Positions 9,239-18,477 are shown, numbered from the stretch's first letter. The stretch: 64,000 nucleotides of DNA from an uncultured Desulfosarcina sp. (GCF_963668215.1 NZ_OY764190.1:868001-932000); one strand, 5' to 3'. The notes: a model not told the origin generated them from the sequence alone. Numbers and translations: made by a program.

Positions 9239-12200
9239 TCACCCGCCGTGCGCGGAGCCGGAGGTCAGCACGGTCTGTTCCCCGCTCCCCGCGGCAGCAG
9301 GATCGAATCGATGCCCGCGATTCTTAAACAGTCGGGCGATATCTTCGACGATCACATACAGCGAAGGCACCATCACCAGGGTGATCATCGTGGCAAAAAG
9401 TACGCCGAACCCCAGGGAAATGGCCATGGGGATCATCATGCGCGCTTGACGGGAAGTTTCCGTAATCATCGGCATCAGGCCGCCGAAGGTAGTCACCGTG
9501 GTGAGCAGGACCGGCCGGAAGCGCTGGATGCCGGCCGAAACCACGGATTCCCTGACCCCCATCCCGGATTTGACATAGCGGTTGGCCAGATCGATCAACA
9601 CCAGTGAGTCGTTGACTACCACCCCGGACAGGGCCACCACGCCGAACAGACTGTTCAGCGACAGGGCATAACCCATCAACAGGTGCCCCAAAATGGCGCC
9701 GATGACGCCAAAAGGGATGCTCATCATGATGATCAGCGGCTGGGCGTAACTTCTGAACGGTATGGCCAGAAGCGCATAGACGCAGAAAAGGGCCAGCATC
9801 GAACCGGTGATCAGGGCGTTGATGCTTTCGCGCATATCGGCCTGATGCCCCTCGAAGCTGTAGCTCAGCTCCGGGTAGCGCTTCATCAGATCGGGCAGCA
9901 GCGACGATTTGAGTTCGTTCATAATGTTTTCCGCCTTGGAGGGCGGAGAAACGTTGGCCGTTACGGAGATATCCCGGCAGCCGTTGGTTCGCTCGATGGA
10001 CGTATACGCCCGGCCGGCGGTCATGGTAACCGCATCGCGCAGATAGATCTCGCCCTCGGGCGCCTGCAGGACCAAATCCTCCAACGTGGCCTCGTTGACA
10101 CGTTCGTTTGCAGGCAGGCTTACCCGTACCGTTACCTCGTTCTGGCCGCGCTGCAGCTTCATCGCCTCGGCGCCCTGAAAGGCGTAACGCACCTGCTCGG
10201 CCACCGACTGGGAGGTCAGCCCCATGCGTTCGCCCAGCGGGCGCAGGTTGATGTCGAACTGGCGCTTGCCCTGCTCCGATCCGTCGTCGATATCGTGAAC
10301 GATGGAAAAATCGGCCAGCATCGCGGCCAGGTCCTCACCGGCGGATTCCAATGTCTTCGTATCCGAATGGCTGAGCATTACGGTGAGGTTCTTGCCCGAT
10401 CCCGGGCCGCCCATGTTGGACTCGAAGCGAATGCTTTCCAGTCCGGCGATGTCTCCGGCCGCCTGGCGCCACTTCTCGACCACCTTGGAGGTGGAAATGG
10501 GCCGCTTGTCCGCGGCGGTCAGAAAGATCCGCACCGCGATGGTGTTGTCCGATACATTGCTGAGCACCCCCTTGGCCAGGTCCGCGCCGCCGTTTTCGGC
10601 AACGACTGCCTGGGCCGATTCCAGCAGATGGTTTTCGACTTTTTCAAGGCGCGCCTTGGCGCTGCCGTACGGCAGGGTCGCCGAAGCATAGGCGTAATCC
10701 GATTCGTTGGCCGGAAACATCTCCAGTCCCATGCGTCCCGAGGCCACATAACCACCCAGGGCCAGGATCAGAAAAAGGCCGAAGGCCATTACCGAATAGC
10801 GCTGTTTGATCATGAACTCCAGCACGTCGCCGTAACGGTGGCGCACGAAGCGCTCGAAGGCTTCGCTGAAGCGCGCCTGCCAGCGTTCCAGATAATTCAG
10901 GGGCCACATGGGGGTGCTGCGCTTGCGATGACCCAGGTGGGCCGGCAGGATAAAAAGGCTTTCGATGAGCGACACGCCGAACACCGCGATCACCACCAGG
11001 GGGATGACTTTGAAGATCTTGCCCATGAAACCGGGCACGAACATCAGCGGCATGAAGGTCACCAGGTTGGTCAGAACGGAGAACACCACCGGCAGGGCCA
11101 CTTCCCGGGCGCCGGCCACGGACGCTTCGAGGGGGCCCAGCCCCTGGCGGCGCCAGTGGTAGATGTTTTCACCGACCACCACCGCGTCGTCGACCACGAT
11201 GCCCAGGGTGACGATAAAAGCGAACATGCTGATCATGTTGATGGAAAAAAAGGTGCCCGAAAGGAAGATGAACGATCCCATGAAAGAGATCGGAATCCCC
11301 AGGCTGACCCAGAACGCCAACCGGGTTTCCAGGAACAGGGCCAGGAAAACAAAAACCAGGGCCAGCCCCTGAAGGGCGTTTTTCATCAGCAGCTCGGCGC
11401 GCTCGGTAAACCCTTCCGAGTGGTCGTCGAGCATGGTCAGGCGCAGGCCCTTGGGGAGCGAAACGTTCAATTCCTCCATGATTTTCTTGCCGGCGTCGGC
11501 AACCTCGGTGGGCGTCTGGTTTCCGACCCGGTAGACTTCGATCATCACCGCCGGTTCGCCGTCGAAATCGGCCCAGGTATGGGATTCCTCGAAGGTCTCG
11601 CGCACCGTGGCCACCTGGCCCAGAAGTACCTGGGAACCGTCGGTCCCGGTCAACACCGGCAGCTGGGCGTACTGCCGGGCGTATTCGCGCTGGTCCTTGA
11701 CCCGCACCAGAATATCGCCGCCAGTGGTCTTCAGGCTGCCGCCGCCAAGTTCCACCGAGGCATTGGCGATGGTATCGGCGACATCGCCGAGGGTGATCCC
11801 GTAGCGCCGCAGGGTGGCCTGGGGGATCTCCACCCGGATTTCATAATCCTTGACGCCGGTGAGGTCCACCTGGTTGATGTGCTCGCTTTCCAGCAGCTTG
11901 TCGCGCACCTGGTCTGCGGTGGCGCGCAGGGTCAGGTCGTCCACATTGCCGGAAAGGGCCAGCGTCAGCACGCCGCGCTTGTGCTCGGCAATGGTGACCT
12001 GGGGTTCCTCGGCCTCATCGGGAAAGGTGTCGATGCGGTCAACTTCGCTTTTGATCTCCTGCCACAGGCGGGTCACATCGGCACCCTCGATAATGTCGAC
12101 GCTGATGCTGGCACTGCCTTCGGAGGCCGTCGAAGAAATTTCATCCACGCCTTCCAGGTCCTGGATCGCCTCCTCGACGGCCAGGACAATGCCGTCCTCC

Positions 12201-12406
12201 ACCTCTTCGGGGCTGGCACCAGGATAGGACACCGAAATTTCAACGGTGTCGATGGTGAAATCGGGAAACATTTCCTGTTTGACACGGAAGCCGGCGATCA
12301 GGCCGCCTACCAGGAAAACGAACATCAACAGGTTGGCGACCACCGAGTTGCCCGCCATCCACGCAATGGGTCCGCGGTTTAAGTTCTGGCGATGGGGTTC
12401 TTGCAT
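9239..12406 (-). CDS. RND efflux pump, inner membrane subunit (HAE-type, second system)
   Basis: A 1055-residue RND transporter. The start at 12406 (MQEPHRQN) lies 7 bases after the stop of the adaptor gene. Helix 4 carries GIVVDDAVVVGENIYHW with the paired aspartates of drug-type pumps, not the DG pattern of heavy-metal pumps. In helix 10 the usual lysine region reads GVVVNDSLVLIDLANRY, so asparagine stands where AcrB has lysine; this variant occurs in a known RND subgroup but means proton coupling differs in detail. Periplasmic loops and length are normal. It is the last gene of the outer membrane factor-adaptor-pump operon starting at 15,109. Confidence 0.93.
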   Translation of the reverse strand: MQEPHRQNLNRGPIAWMAGNSVVANLLMFVFLVGGLIAGFRVKQEMFPDFTIDTVEISVSYPGASPEEVEDGIVLAVEEAIQDLEGVDEISSTASEGSASISVDIIEGADVTRLWQEIKSEVDRIDTFPDEAEEPQVTIAEHKRGVLTLALSGNVDDLTLRATADQVRDKLLESEHINQVDLTGVKDYEIRVEIPQATLRRYGITLGDVADTIANASVELGGGSLKTTGGDILVRVKDQREYARQYAQLPVLTGTDGSQVLLGQVATVRETFEESHTWADFDGEPAVMIEVYRVGNQTPTEVADAGKKIMEELNVSLPKGLRLTMLDDHSEGFTERAELLMKNALQGLALVFVFLALFLETRLAFWVSLGIPISFMGSFIFLSGTFFSINMISMFAFIVTLGIVVDDAVVVGENIYHWRRQGLGPLEASVAGAREVALPVVFSVLTNLVTFMPLMFVPGFMGKIFKVIPLVVIAVFGVSLIESLFILPAHLGHRKRSTPMWPLNYLERWQARFSEAFERFVRHRYGDVLEFMIKQRYSVMAFGLFLILALGGYVASGRMGLEMFPANESDYAYASATLPYGSAKARLEKVENHLLESAQAVVAENGGADLAKGVLSNVSDNTIAVRIFLTAADKRPISTSKVVEKWRQAAGDIAGLESIRFESNMGGPGSGKNLTVMLSHSDTKTLESAGEDLAAMLADFSIVHDIDDGSEQGKRQFDINLRPLGERMGLTSQSVAEQVRYAFQGAEAMKLQRGQNEVTVRVSLPANERVNEATLEDLVLQAPEGEIYLRDAVTMTAGRAYTSIERTNGCRDISVTANVSPPSKAENIMNELKSSLLPDLMKRYPELSYSFEGHQADMRESINALITGSMLALFCVYALLAIPFRSYAQPLIIMMSIPFGVIGAILGHLLMGYALSLNSLFGVVALSGVVVNDSLVLIDLANRYVKSGMGVRESVVSAGIQRFRPVLLTTVTTFGGLMPMITETSRQARMMIPMAISLGFGVLFATMITLVMVPSLYVIVEDIARLFKNRGHRFDPAAAGSGEQTVLTSGSAHGG

Positions 12407-12413
12407 GGCGGCC

Positions 12414-13622
12414 TCACTTTCCCTCGGCATCTGTTGCCGCTGCGGGCTGCGCGTCGACAATTTTCAGGGCCATGCCCTGCACCGGGGTGGCCAGGGCCGA
12501 GGTCACCACCTTTTCGCCGGCTTTCACGCCGCTGTCCAGGTACACCGCATCGGTGCTTTTCCACACCAGGGTGACCTTGCGGATGTCCAGGGCGCCGTTG
12601 TCGTATATCCAGACCCGTTTGCCGTCCTGCAGGACGGCGCGGGGCAGTTCGATCACGTTGGCAAGCTCGCGGCCGGCGATTTCCACATTGACGTAGTCGT
12701 CGATCATCAGGTGAATGGCGGCTGGTTTTTCAATCGTGCCCAGCGGGTTTTTAACAGAAATGATTACCGTGGCCATGCGGCTGGATTCGCTGAGCTTGCC
12801 GGCCACCTGGACCACATAACCGGTCCAGGTTCCCGCACCGACCTGGGATTTGATGGTTACCGGGCAGCCGCCCGCATAATGCAGATCGATCAGGGCCAGC
12901 TGGTCCAGGGAAACCACCGCCTCGATCCAGAATTCGTCCGTTCCCACCAGGGTCGCCAGGCTGTCCTGGGCGCCCGCATAGGTACCCACATTGACATTGC
13001 GTTCGACGACCATGGCATTGAACGGCGCCCGCACCACCGTACGGTTCAGATCCAGCATGGCCTGGCGCAGATCGGCCTCGGCGCTGGTCACGTCGGCCTG
13101 GGCCTGCGCCAACTGGGGTTTGCGCAGGGCCAGGTCCGTCTCGGAAACGTCTTCGGTGGATAATGCGGACATCAGCGCCAATTCTTCCCGGGCGATGTTC
13201 TGGCTGCCCTGCTCGATGGCCAGAGCGGCCTTTGCGGTGGCCAGAGCGCTCTGGGCCTTTTGCACGGCCACCTCGTAGTCCACCGGGTCCAGGGAAAGCA
13301 GTTCGGCGCCTTTGGCGATGCGCCCTCCGGGAATATAGGCGGCGGCCACGGATTGAACCGTGCCGGAGACCTGGGCCTTGAGGGTCACTTCACGGGCCGC
13401 GACCACGGTGCCCATGGCGGAGACCACAGCGCGGGTATCGGCCAGGCGGGCCGTTTGAACGTCGACCACGGAGACCTTTTGCTCCGGTTTGGCCTTTTGC
13501 ATGACCGGGGCGGTGGCCTTGAAGTAGGCAAAGGCGGCCGCACCGGCCGCAATCAGCAACAAGGGAATCAGTATCCTGATGACCTTGCCCCAAAAAGTGG
13601 GTTCCGGGTGATTATCCGACAT
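12414..13622 (-). CDS. RND efflux periplasmic adaptor (second system)
   Basis: A 402-residue membrane-fusion protein anchored by one N-terminal helix (IRILIPLLLIAAGAAAFAYF) rather than cleaved. The start at 13622 is chosen because GGAG lies 9 bases upstream; an in-frame ATG at 13637 is the alternative. Lipoyl halves (EVTLKAQVSGTV and VRAPFNAMVVERNVNVG), a coiled-coil hairpin and C-terminal barrel domains follow in the usual order. It lies between the outer-membrane factor and pump genes and completes the second tripartite exporter. Confidence 0.9.
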   Translation of the reverse strand: MSDNHPEPTFWGKVIRILIPLLLIAAGAAAFAYFKATAPVMQKAKPEQKVSVVDVQTARLADTRAVVSAMGTVVAAREVTLKAQVSGTVQSVAAAYIPGGRIAKGAELLSLDPVDYEVAVQKAQSALATAKAALAIEQGSQNIAREELALMSALSTEDVSETDLALRKPQLAQAQADVTSAEADLRQAMLDLNRTVVRAPFNAMVVERNVNVGTYAGAQDSLATLVGTDEFWIEAVVSLDQLALIDLHYAGGCPVTIKSQVGAGTWTGYVVQVAGKLSESSRMATVIISVKNPLGTIEKPAAIHLMIDDYVNVEIAGRELANVIELPRAVLQDGKRVWIYDNGALDIRKVTLVWKSTDAVYLDSGVKAGEKVVTSALATPVQGMALKIVDAQPAAATDAEGK

Positions 13623-13711
13623 GTCGATCTGCTCCATGGTGATTGGCTGTTAAGCGGTTATTGTATTCAAATGACGGCTCTTTGCCGTCCCATCGTCCGT
13701 CGTCTTCTCGT

Positions 13712-15109
13712 TCAGGCATCGCCGGCCAGATTGCGGGTCCAGTCGCCGCCCAGGGTGCGGTACAGGGTCACCCGATTCTTGATCCGGGTGGCCTTTTCAT
13801 CCACCAACTGCCTCTCGAGGCTTTGCACGCTGGTCCAGGCAGACAAATAGTCCAAATAGTTCGCCTGCCCGTTGAGATACTGGAGCCGGGAAGCCTTCAT
13901 GGACGTCCGCGAGGCCTCGAGTTCTTCTTCCAGAAGGGTGATGTATTCGGCCTGCCGGGTTTCGGTGGCAAGGCTGTCCTCCACCTCCTGGATGGCCTCG
14001 GCCACGGTCTGGGCATAACCGGTCAGGGCTTCCTCGGCCTCGGCCCGGGTTTTATCCACTTCGGCGGCCCGGTAGCCCCCATCGAAAATGGGCCCGGTGA
14101 TGCTGGCGGCCAGGGTGGCGACCCAGTTGCTGAAAAGCAGATCCAGGCTGTCGCTGGAAAACACCGCGTCGGCCGACAGGGTCAGGGACGGCAGCCGGTC
14201 GGCACGGGCCGCACTGACCTGCCAGTCCGCCGATTTGAGGCGCAGGCCGGCGGCGCGCACATCGGGCCGCGCGGCCAGGATATCGGCCGGCACACCGGCA
14301 GCCGGCAGGGTGATCAATTCAGGCAAGGTCGACTGGCTGACGGGCAGGTCCTTGCTGCTGGCAAGGCCCAACAATACGGCCAGGGCGTGGCGTTGGATTT
14401 GCTCGTCAAGTTTCAGCGGGGGCAGATTGGCCTTCGCCGCGGCCAGGGCCTCCTTTTGCTGGGCCACTTCCAGGGCATCGGATTGACCGTTGGCGAAACG
14501 CAGCACCTGCAAATTCAGCATGCGCTGGTTGAGATCGATCTGTTCGTTGAGGATGTCGATCTGGCGGCGCAGGGACAAAATGTCGATCCAGGCCGTCACC
14601 ACTTCCGCCGACACGGTAACCGCGGCTGCGTCCAAGTCCTCGCGCACCGCTTCATATTCCAGGGCCTCGGACTCACGCAGGGACCCGAGCCGGCCCCACA
14701 GGTCAAGTTCGTAGGCGGCGCTCAGCCCGGCACTGAAGGTTTTCGAATCGGTATGGGTGCGCGACGATGAATCCGTCTTGGTTTGGGTCCAGCTTTTTTC
14801 AGCACCCGCGTCGGCGTCCAAGGTGGGGAGCAGGTCTGCCCCGGCTTGCCGCAGAACCGCATCGGCCTGGCGCAGCTTGGCCCAGGCGGTGCGCACGTCA
14901 AAGTTCCCGGCCAGGGCCGTGTCCACCAGGCGGTTGAGTTCATCGCTGCCAAAGGCTTCCCACCATCTGCCAGGGCCCGGTTCGTCGGCGCTGTATAGCG
15001 AATAGTGCTCCGGCAGATCGATGGGGGCGTCCGGCCGCACCTGGGGCTGAAACAGGGTGCACCCGGAAACGGCCAGGACAGTGATGAATAGAAAAATGCT
15101 TCTGATCAT
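13712..15109 (-). CDS. Outer membrane efflux lipoprotein (second RND system)
   Basis: A 465-residue outer-membrane factor of the NodT/OprM family. GGAG precedes the start at 15109 by 6 bases. The signal peptide ends in VSGC, predicting lipidation at Cys17. Two OEP repeats are visible; the second contains AARPDVRAAG, the counterpart of RRRPDIR in the other pump. It is the first gene of the second RND operon and lies 286 bases downstream of the ECF sigma factor gene on the same strand. That order (sigma factor, outer membrane factor, adaptor, pump) matches cnrH-C-B-A, which suggests the sigma factor may drive this operon. Confidence 0.92.
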   Translation of the reverse strand: MIRSIFLFITVLAVSGCTLFQPQVRPDAPIDLPEHYSLYSADEPGPGRWWEAFGSDELNRLVDTALAGNFDVRTAWAKLRQADAVLRQAGADLLPTLDADAGAEKSWTQTKTDSSSRTHTDSKTFSAGLSAAYELDLWGRLGSLRESEALEYEAVREDLDAAAVTVSAEVVTAWIDILSLRRQIDILNEQIDLNQRMLNLQVLRFANGQSDALEVAQQKEALAAAKANLPPLKLDEQIQRHALAVLLGLASSKDLPVSQSTLPELITLPAAGVPADILAARPDVRAAGLRLKSADWQVSAARADRLPSLTLSADAVFSSDSLDLLFSNWVATLAASITGPIFDGGYRAAEVDKTRAEAEEALTGYAQTVAEAIQEVEDSLATETRQAEYITLLEEELEASRTSMKASRLQYLNGQANYLDYLSAWTSVQSLERQLVDEKATRIKNRVTLYRTLGGDWTRNLAGDA

Positions 15110-15214
15110 AATTGACTCCACGAATTATCCCCGCTGTGCATCGAGGGGGTTCAGTCACTTATAACGGCCGTTGTGACGAAAACCTGCACAAAAAAATATG
15201 TCCAAGGTTAAATT

Positions 15215-15250
15215 GACGAAGGATGAACGCGGTTCGCCGATATCTACCTT
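15215..15250. repeat. Scrap of a dispersed repeat (related to 38,536-38,684)
   Basis: GACGAAGGATGAA followed by CGCCGATATC recurs at 38637-38665 inside the MITE-like element there. Only about 30 bases are shared, so this is a degenerate fragment at best. Confidence 0.35.
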
Positions 15251-15284
15251 CTAAGGAAGTGATATCTGTTCAGGCACAGTTTTT

Positions 15285-15348
15285 CGTGGGAGCGGCGTCC
15301 TCGCCGCGATGATTACCGACCGAATCGCGGCTGGAAGCCGCTCCCACG
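15285..15348. repeat. REP-like two-armed palindrome
   Basis: A perfect 12-bp outer arm (CGTGGGAGCGGC with GCCGCTCCCACG) encloses a second 7-bp inverted pair (CCGCGAT/ATCGCGG). This form resembles REP/BIME palindromes known from gammaproteobacteria. It sits between the sigma factor gene and the second RND operon. There is no T-run, so it is not a simple terminator, though it could shape mRNA ends. Confidence 0.7.
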
Positions 15349-15395
15349 ACGCCACCACTTCCATTCGGGTGTGTGAAAAGCTTTTTGCGAAACCG

Positions 15396-15947
15396 TCATT
15401 TTTCAAGGAGGGCCAGATCCCGCCTCAGCGTGCGACGGGCACGCACCAGCAGGGATTCGACAGCCCCGATGGAAACGTCCATGATTTCGGAAATGCGCTG
15501 ATAGGAGAGTTGTTCGGTGTGGCGCAGCAGGATGGCGGTGCGCTGATTGACGGGCAGATCGCCAATCGCTTTTTCCAGGCGATCGGCGGCAATGGCGCCC
15601 TCGAGCAGGTCCAGGGGCGTCTCTTCGGTCGGTGTATCGGGTAGTTCATCCATGATTTCGGGTCTTTTTTTGCGAAAATGGTCGATGCAGATATTTTTTG
15701 CGATTTTAAGCAGGTATGTCCGCAAGGCGGCATCGGCACGGTAGCGGTTCGAGGCCCGGTAAAACCGTAAAAAAGTTTCCTGGGCCACGTCCTCGGCCTC
15801 CTGGGGATCGCCCAGCATCCGGCAGGCGAACCCGTAGACGGCATCCCGGTAGCGCCGCAGCAGCTCGGCAAACGCTCCTTCGTCGCCGTCGGCAATCTTG
15901 ACGATCAGCTCGGCGTCGCTCCGACGGGTATGGCGATTGAAAATCAT
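15396..15947 (-). CDS. ECF-type RNA polymerase sigma factor
   Basis: A 183-residue group IV sigma factor with only regions 2 and 4. Region 2 contains DPQEAEDVAQETFLRFYRA and the following RADAALRTYLLKIAKN; region 4 ends in LSYQRISEIMDVSIGAVES, the -35 recognition helix-turn-helix. Its ATG overlaps the TGA of the CnrX/CpxP-like gene by 4 bases, so it is last in the three-gene unit anti-sigma, sensor, sigma. The probable targets are this unit and the downstream RND operon; no shared promoter motif could be confirmed by eye. Confidence 0.93.
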   Translation of the reverse strand: MIFNRHTRRSDAELIVKIADGDEGAFAELLRRYRDAVYGFACRMLGDPQEAEDVAQETFLRFYRASNRYRADAALRTYLLKIAKNICIDHFRKKRPEIMDELPDTPTEETPLDLLEGAIAADRLEKAIGDLPVNQRTAILLRHTEQLSYQRISEIMDVSIGAVESLLVRARRTLRRDLALLEK

Positions 15948-16408
15948 CGCTTGGCGTTGCTTTTCCTGGATTCGAGATGGGCCTGCAGCAAAGAAAAAAA
16001 TTGTGCTCCTTTTTCGTTGCCCAGCAGGCTGCGCTGTTCGATGACGTGGGCCTCGAACGCATCGGATTTGCGCTTTTCCCGGGATTGGGCAGTCTCGATC
16101 AACCGATGGAGCTGGTTTTCGTCTATGGGTCCGTCGTTTGCCAGATACCGGACGATATCACCGCGGGCCTGCTTGAGATCGCGTTCGTATCCGTCCATCG
16201 TCTCTCTGAACTGCCGCATGTTCGCCATTACGGCGTCTTCCTGCTCCGCCGGCAGATTCAGTTCCTGGACGATATTGACCAGTTCCTGCCAGGAGCGTTC
16301 CCTGAACGGTTTTGGATGGTGCAGGACCATCACGATGGCCATGACGACGAACCCGACGTTAAGGGCGATCGAAAAAAAGACCAACAGGCGTTTTTGGGAG
16401 AGTGTCAC
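15944..16408 (-). CDS. CnrX/CpxP-like periplasmic sensor (heavy-metal sensor-like)
   Basis: A 154-residue protein with a GTG start at 16408 inside a GTGA overlap with the anti-sigma gene; GGAA lies upstream. Residues about 8-28 form one membrane helix, after which a highly charged, all-helical periplasmic domain follows (NLPAEQEDAVMANMRQF and later HRLIETAQSREKRKSD). This layout fits the Spy/CpxP/ZraP/CnrX family of metal or envelope-stress sensors. In CnrYXH the X protein binds metal in the periplasm and releases sigma from the anti-sigma factor; here its place between anti-sigma and sigma genes suggests the same job. The few histidines do not establish a metal site, so the signal is unknown. 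Confidence 0.78.
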   Translation of the reverse strand: MTLSQKRLLVFFSIALNVGFVVMAIVMVLHHPKPFRERSWQELVNIVQELNLPAEQEDAVMANMRQFRETMDGYERDLKQARGDIVRYLANDGPIDENQLHRLIETAQSREKRKSDAFEAHVIEQRSLLGNEKGAQFFSLLQAHLESRKSNAKR

Positions 16409-16812
16409 GGGTAGATTCCTTTGCTGGCGTAAACGCTTTGATAAGGATTGGCGGCAACGGCCGTTTCGAATTGAATCACGCGGGTGCCCAGCACCGCACC
16501 GCACAGCAGGCCGGCCAGGGCGACTCCACAGGCGGCGCTGCGCATGGCCAGGCTCAAGCCCCGCCACCATTCGGCCATCCCCGGCTTTTCCATGCCGGCC
16601 CGAAATGCCCGCATCGTCCGGCGGGAAAACGCCGCCGGCGCGGCCAGGGGCGGCAGGTGGTCCAAAAGGTCCATCAACTGCCGATGACCTTGGGCTTCGA
16701 GGCGGCAGGCCGCGCACCTTTCCATATGATCGCTTATTCGTTTCGCCTCCGGGTCAGGCAATTCCCCGTCCAGCCAGGCATCCATACGCCTTCTGATCTC
16801 TACACAATCCAT
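16405..16812 (-). CDS. Zinc-finger transmembrane anti-sigma factor
   Basis: A 135-residue protein starting at 16812, preceded by AGGGAGG. The N-terminal cytoplasmic domain has the zinc-binding anti-sigma (ZAS) pattern: Cys3, His29, Cys33 and Cys36, giving the classic H-x3-C-x2-C end (HMERCAAC). A membrane helix follows near residues 93-112, then a short periplasmic tail. It should hold the ECF sigma factor inactive at the membrane. It is the first gene of the unit and overlaps the sensor gene by 4 bases. Most ECF operons place sigma first; this order is as in cnrYXH, although CnrY itself lacks a ZAS motif. Confidence 0.88.
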   Translation of the reverse strand: MDCVEIRRRMDAWLDGELPDPEAKRISDHMERCAACRLEAQGHRQLMDLLDHLPPLAAPAAFSRRTMRAFRAGMEKPGMAEWWRGLSLAMRSAACGVALAGLLCGAVLGTRVIQFETAVAANPYQSVYASKGIYP

Positions 16813-16998
16813 TCGATCCTCCCTTTGTCGATGGCGCTGCGGACACGACCGTTTATTCCGCTTTTCATAATAACATGAACGGACGGACATGCAATTTCCT
16901 GCGCAGTTTTTTTTAAACCACGAAGTTGCGTTCAGTGGACAACGACAAGGTGACGTTGTATGGTGGACGGGAAAAAATACTCAAATCGGAGCTGACCG

Positions 16999-17829
16999 TT
17001 GAACACGATAGAAGCGATTGTGCTGGGCGTCATTCAGGGGCTGACCGAATTTCTGCCGGTGAGCAGTTCGGGGCACCTGGTTCTGTTTCAGAATCTCTTC
17101 GGACTCAAAGAGCCGGAGCTGCTTTTCGATATCTGCCTGCACGTGGGCACCCTCACCGCCGTCCTGATCGTCTTTTACCGGGAAATTCTGGAAATCCTTA
17201 CCGCCCTGGTTCAGATCCCGATCCGCCTGCGATCCGCCGGCGGCATCGCCAATCTTATGGCAAGGGATCGATCCATCCGCATGGCCCTGCTCATTGTGGT
17301 GGGCAGTATTCCCACCGCCATTATCGGCCTGCTGTTCAAGGAAATCACCGACCGGCTGTTCGGTTCCCTGACCATCGTGGGCTGCATGCTCCTGATCACC
17401 GGCATGCTGCTGTGGCTGACCCGCATCATCCGGTCCGAGGGGCGGCCCGTCGAACAAACCACCCTGAAGGATGCGATTGTGATCGGCATCGTTCAGGGGC
17501 TGGCCATTTTACCGGGGATTTCGCGCTCGGGTTCCACCATCGCAGCGGCGCTCTTTCTGGGGGTGAACCGCACGGTGGCCGGCCGCTACTCCTTTTTGCT
17601 CTCCATCCCGGCCATCGTCGGCGCCTTGGTGCTCAGCCTGGACACGCCCGAACTGCACACGCAGATCCCCTTGGGAACCATCCTCGCCGGCTCCGTCGTA
17701 TCGGCGGCGGTCGGTTGGATAGCCCTGGTGATCCTGCTGAAAGTGGTGGACCGGGGGCAGCTGCACCGGTTCGCGCCTTACTGCTGGATCGTGGGGGTCA
17801 TTACCCTGGCGATCGCCTGGATGGGATAA
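16999..17829 (+). CDS. uppP: Undecaprenyl-diphosphatase UppP (BacA)
   Basis: A 276-residue integral membrane phosphatase that recycles undecaprenyl diphosphate for peptidoglycan and other surface polymers and gives bacitracin resistance. The start is TTG at 16999 with GGAG 8 bases upstream. The two signature motifs are present: QGLTEFLPVSSSGH near the N-terminus (the [E/Q]xxxE form, with Gln13 and Glu17, plus the serine loop) and LPGISRSGSTIAAAL in the second half, bearing the catalytic arginine. Length and about eight helices match the family. An unknown gene follows 45 bases later on the same strand. Confidence 0.95.
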   Translation: MNTIEAIVLGVIQGLTEFLPVSSSGHLVLFQNLFGLKEPELLFDICLHVGTLTAVLIVFYREILEILTALVQIPIRLRSAGGIANLMARDRSIRMALLIVVGSIPTAIIGLLFKEITDRLFGSLTIVGCMLLITGMLLWLTRIIRSEGRPVEQTTLKDAIVIGIVQGLAILPGISRSGSTIAAALFLGVNRTVAGRYSFLLSIPAIVGALVLSLDTPELHTQIPLGTILAGSVVSAAVGWIALVILLKVVDRGQLHRFAPYCWIVGVITLAIAWMG

Positions 17830-17874
17830 AACAGGAACACGGTGGTCTCTTAAAAGTCGCCGTTCATCTTCGCC

Positions 17875-18477
17875 ATGTCCCGAAGCTACATCAAAACGCT
17901 GGACCGGCTCAAGGTCTCCAATCTCGCCGGACGGCTCATCGCCGGCGTCAACCGGGTGATGCCTCCGGACACGGCCCTGTTCCACGAGGCGGTCGTCAGG
18001 GCGGGCGCGCCGGCCAGAGGCCAGCCCCTGCGCTATCTTCCCTATAACCAGCAGGTCCACAGCGACGGCGATACAACCACGAAGCTGTCTCTGGTGGTGC
18101 TGTTCAACAACCAGAGTATGGAACGCTTCTTTTTAAAGGGCGTAAGAGAAAAGCTCAGTCGCCTGGTTTTTAAATTCTCTTTCAATATCATGGACCGTTT
18201 CATCCGCTCGGTGCGTCTGGACAGAAAGCTTTTGCAGATCATGGCCGGTGCGGCCGGCGAGTTCAGTATCATGGGCATCGTCGAGCGGGACGAAATCGTC
18301 CGCAGACGGTTCATCCGGCGCCGGACGCGCCTCATTTATCCGTTGCTGCTGATTCCCACCGGCGATGCGGCCAAACGGGACTACATCCTCCAGTTCGAAC
18401 GGCATCAGGCCATCCGGAAAATTAAAATCCCGCTGCTGCCTTTTTATCGCAAGGGGCCGCGGAGCGTTGAAAAGTAG
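17875..18477 (+). CDS. Hypothetical protein, basic, downstream of uppP
   Basis: A 200-residue protein with no recognised domain. It is strongly basic, especially around residues 140-165 (several consecutive arginines, RRRFIRRRTR), and lacks signal peptide or clear membrane helix. The ATG at 17875 has no good Shine-Dalgarno sequence, so the true start may differ. Codon use resembles neighbouring genes and the frame is uninterrupted, which supports it being real. It probably shares a transcript with uppP. Function unknown. Confidence 0.6.
   Translation: MSRSYIKTLDRLKVSNLAGRLIAGVNRVMPPDTALFHEAVVRAGAPARGQPLRYLPYNQQVHSDGDTTTKLSLVVLFNNQSMERFFLKGVREKLSRLVFKFSFNIMDRFIRSVRLDRKLLQIMAGAAGEFSIMGIVERDEIVRRRFIRRRTRLIYPLLLIPTGDAAKRDYILQFERHQAIRKIKIPLLPFYRKGPRSVEK

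Noticed and set aside
9683..12382. Open frame of about 900 codons on the plus strand
   Set aside because: It is antisense to the second RND pump; GC-rich codon bias leaves the opposite frame open. It has no ribosome-binding site and an implausible His/Gln/Gly-rich product.
9239..12406. Heavy-metal (CzcA/CnrA) type pump, suggested by the cnr-like gene order
   Set aside because: Helix 4 has the DD motif of compound pumps and lacks the metal-pump pattern.
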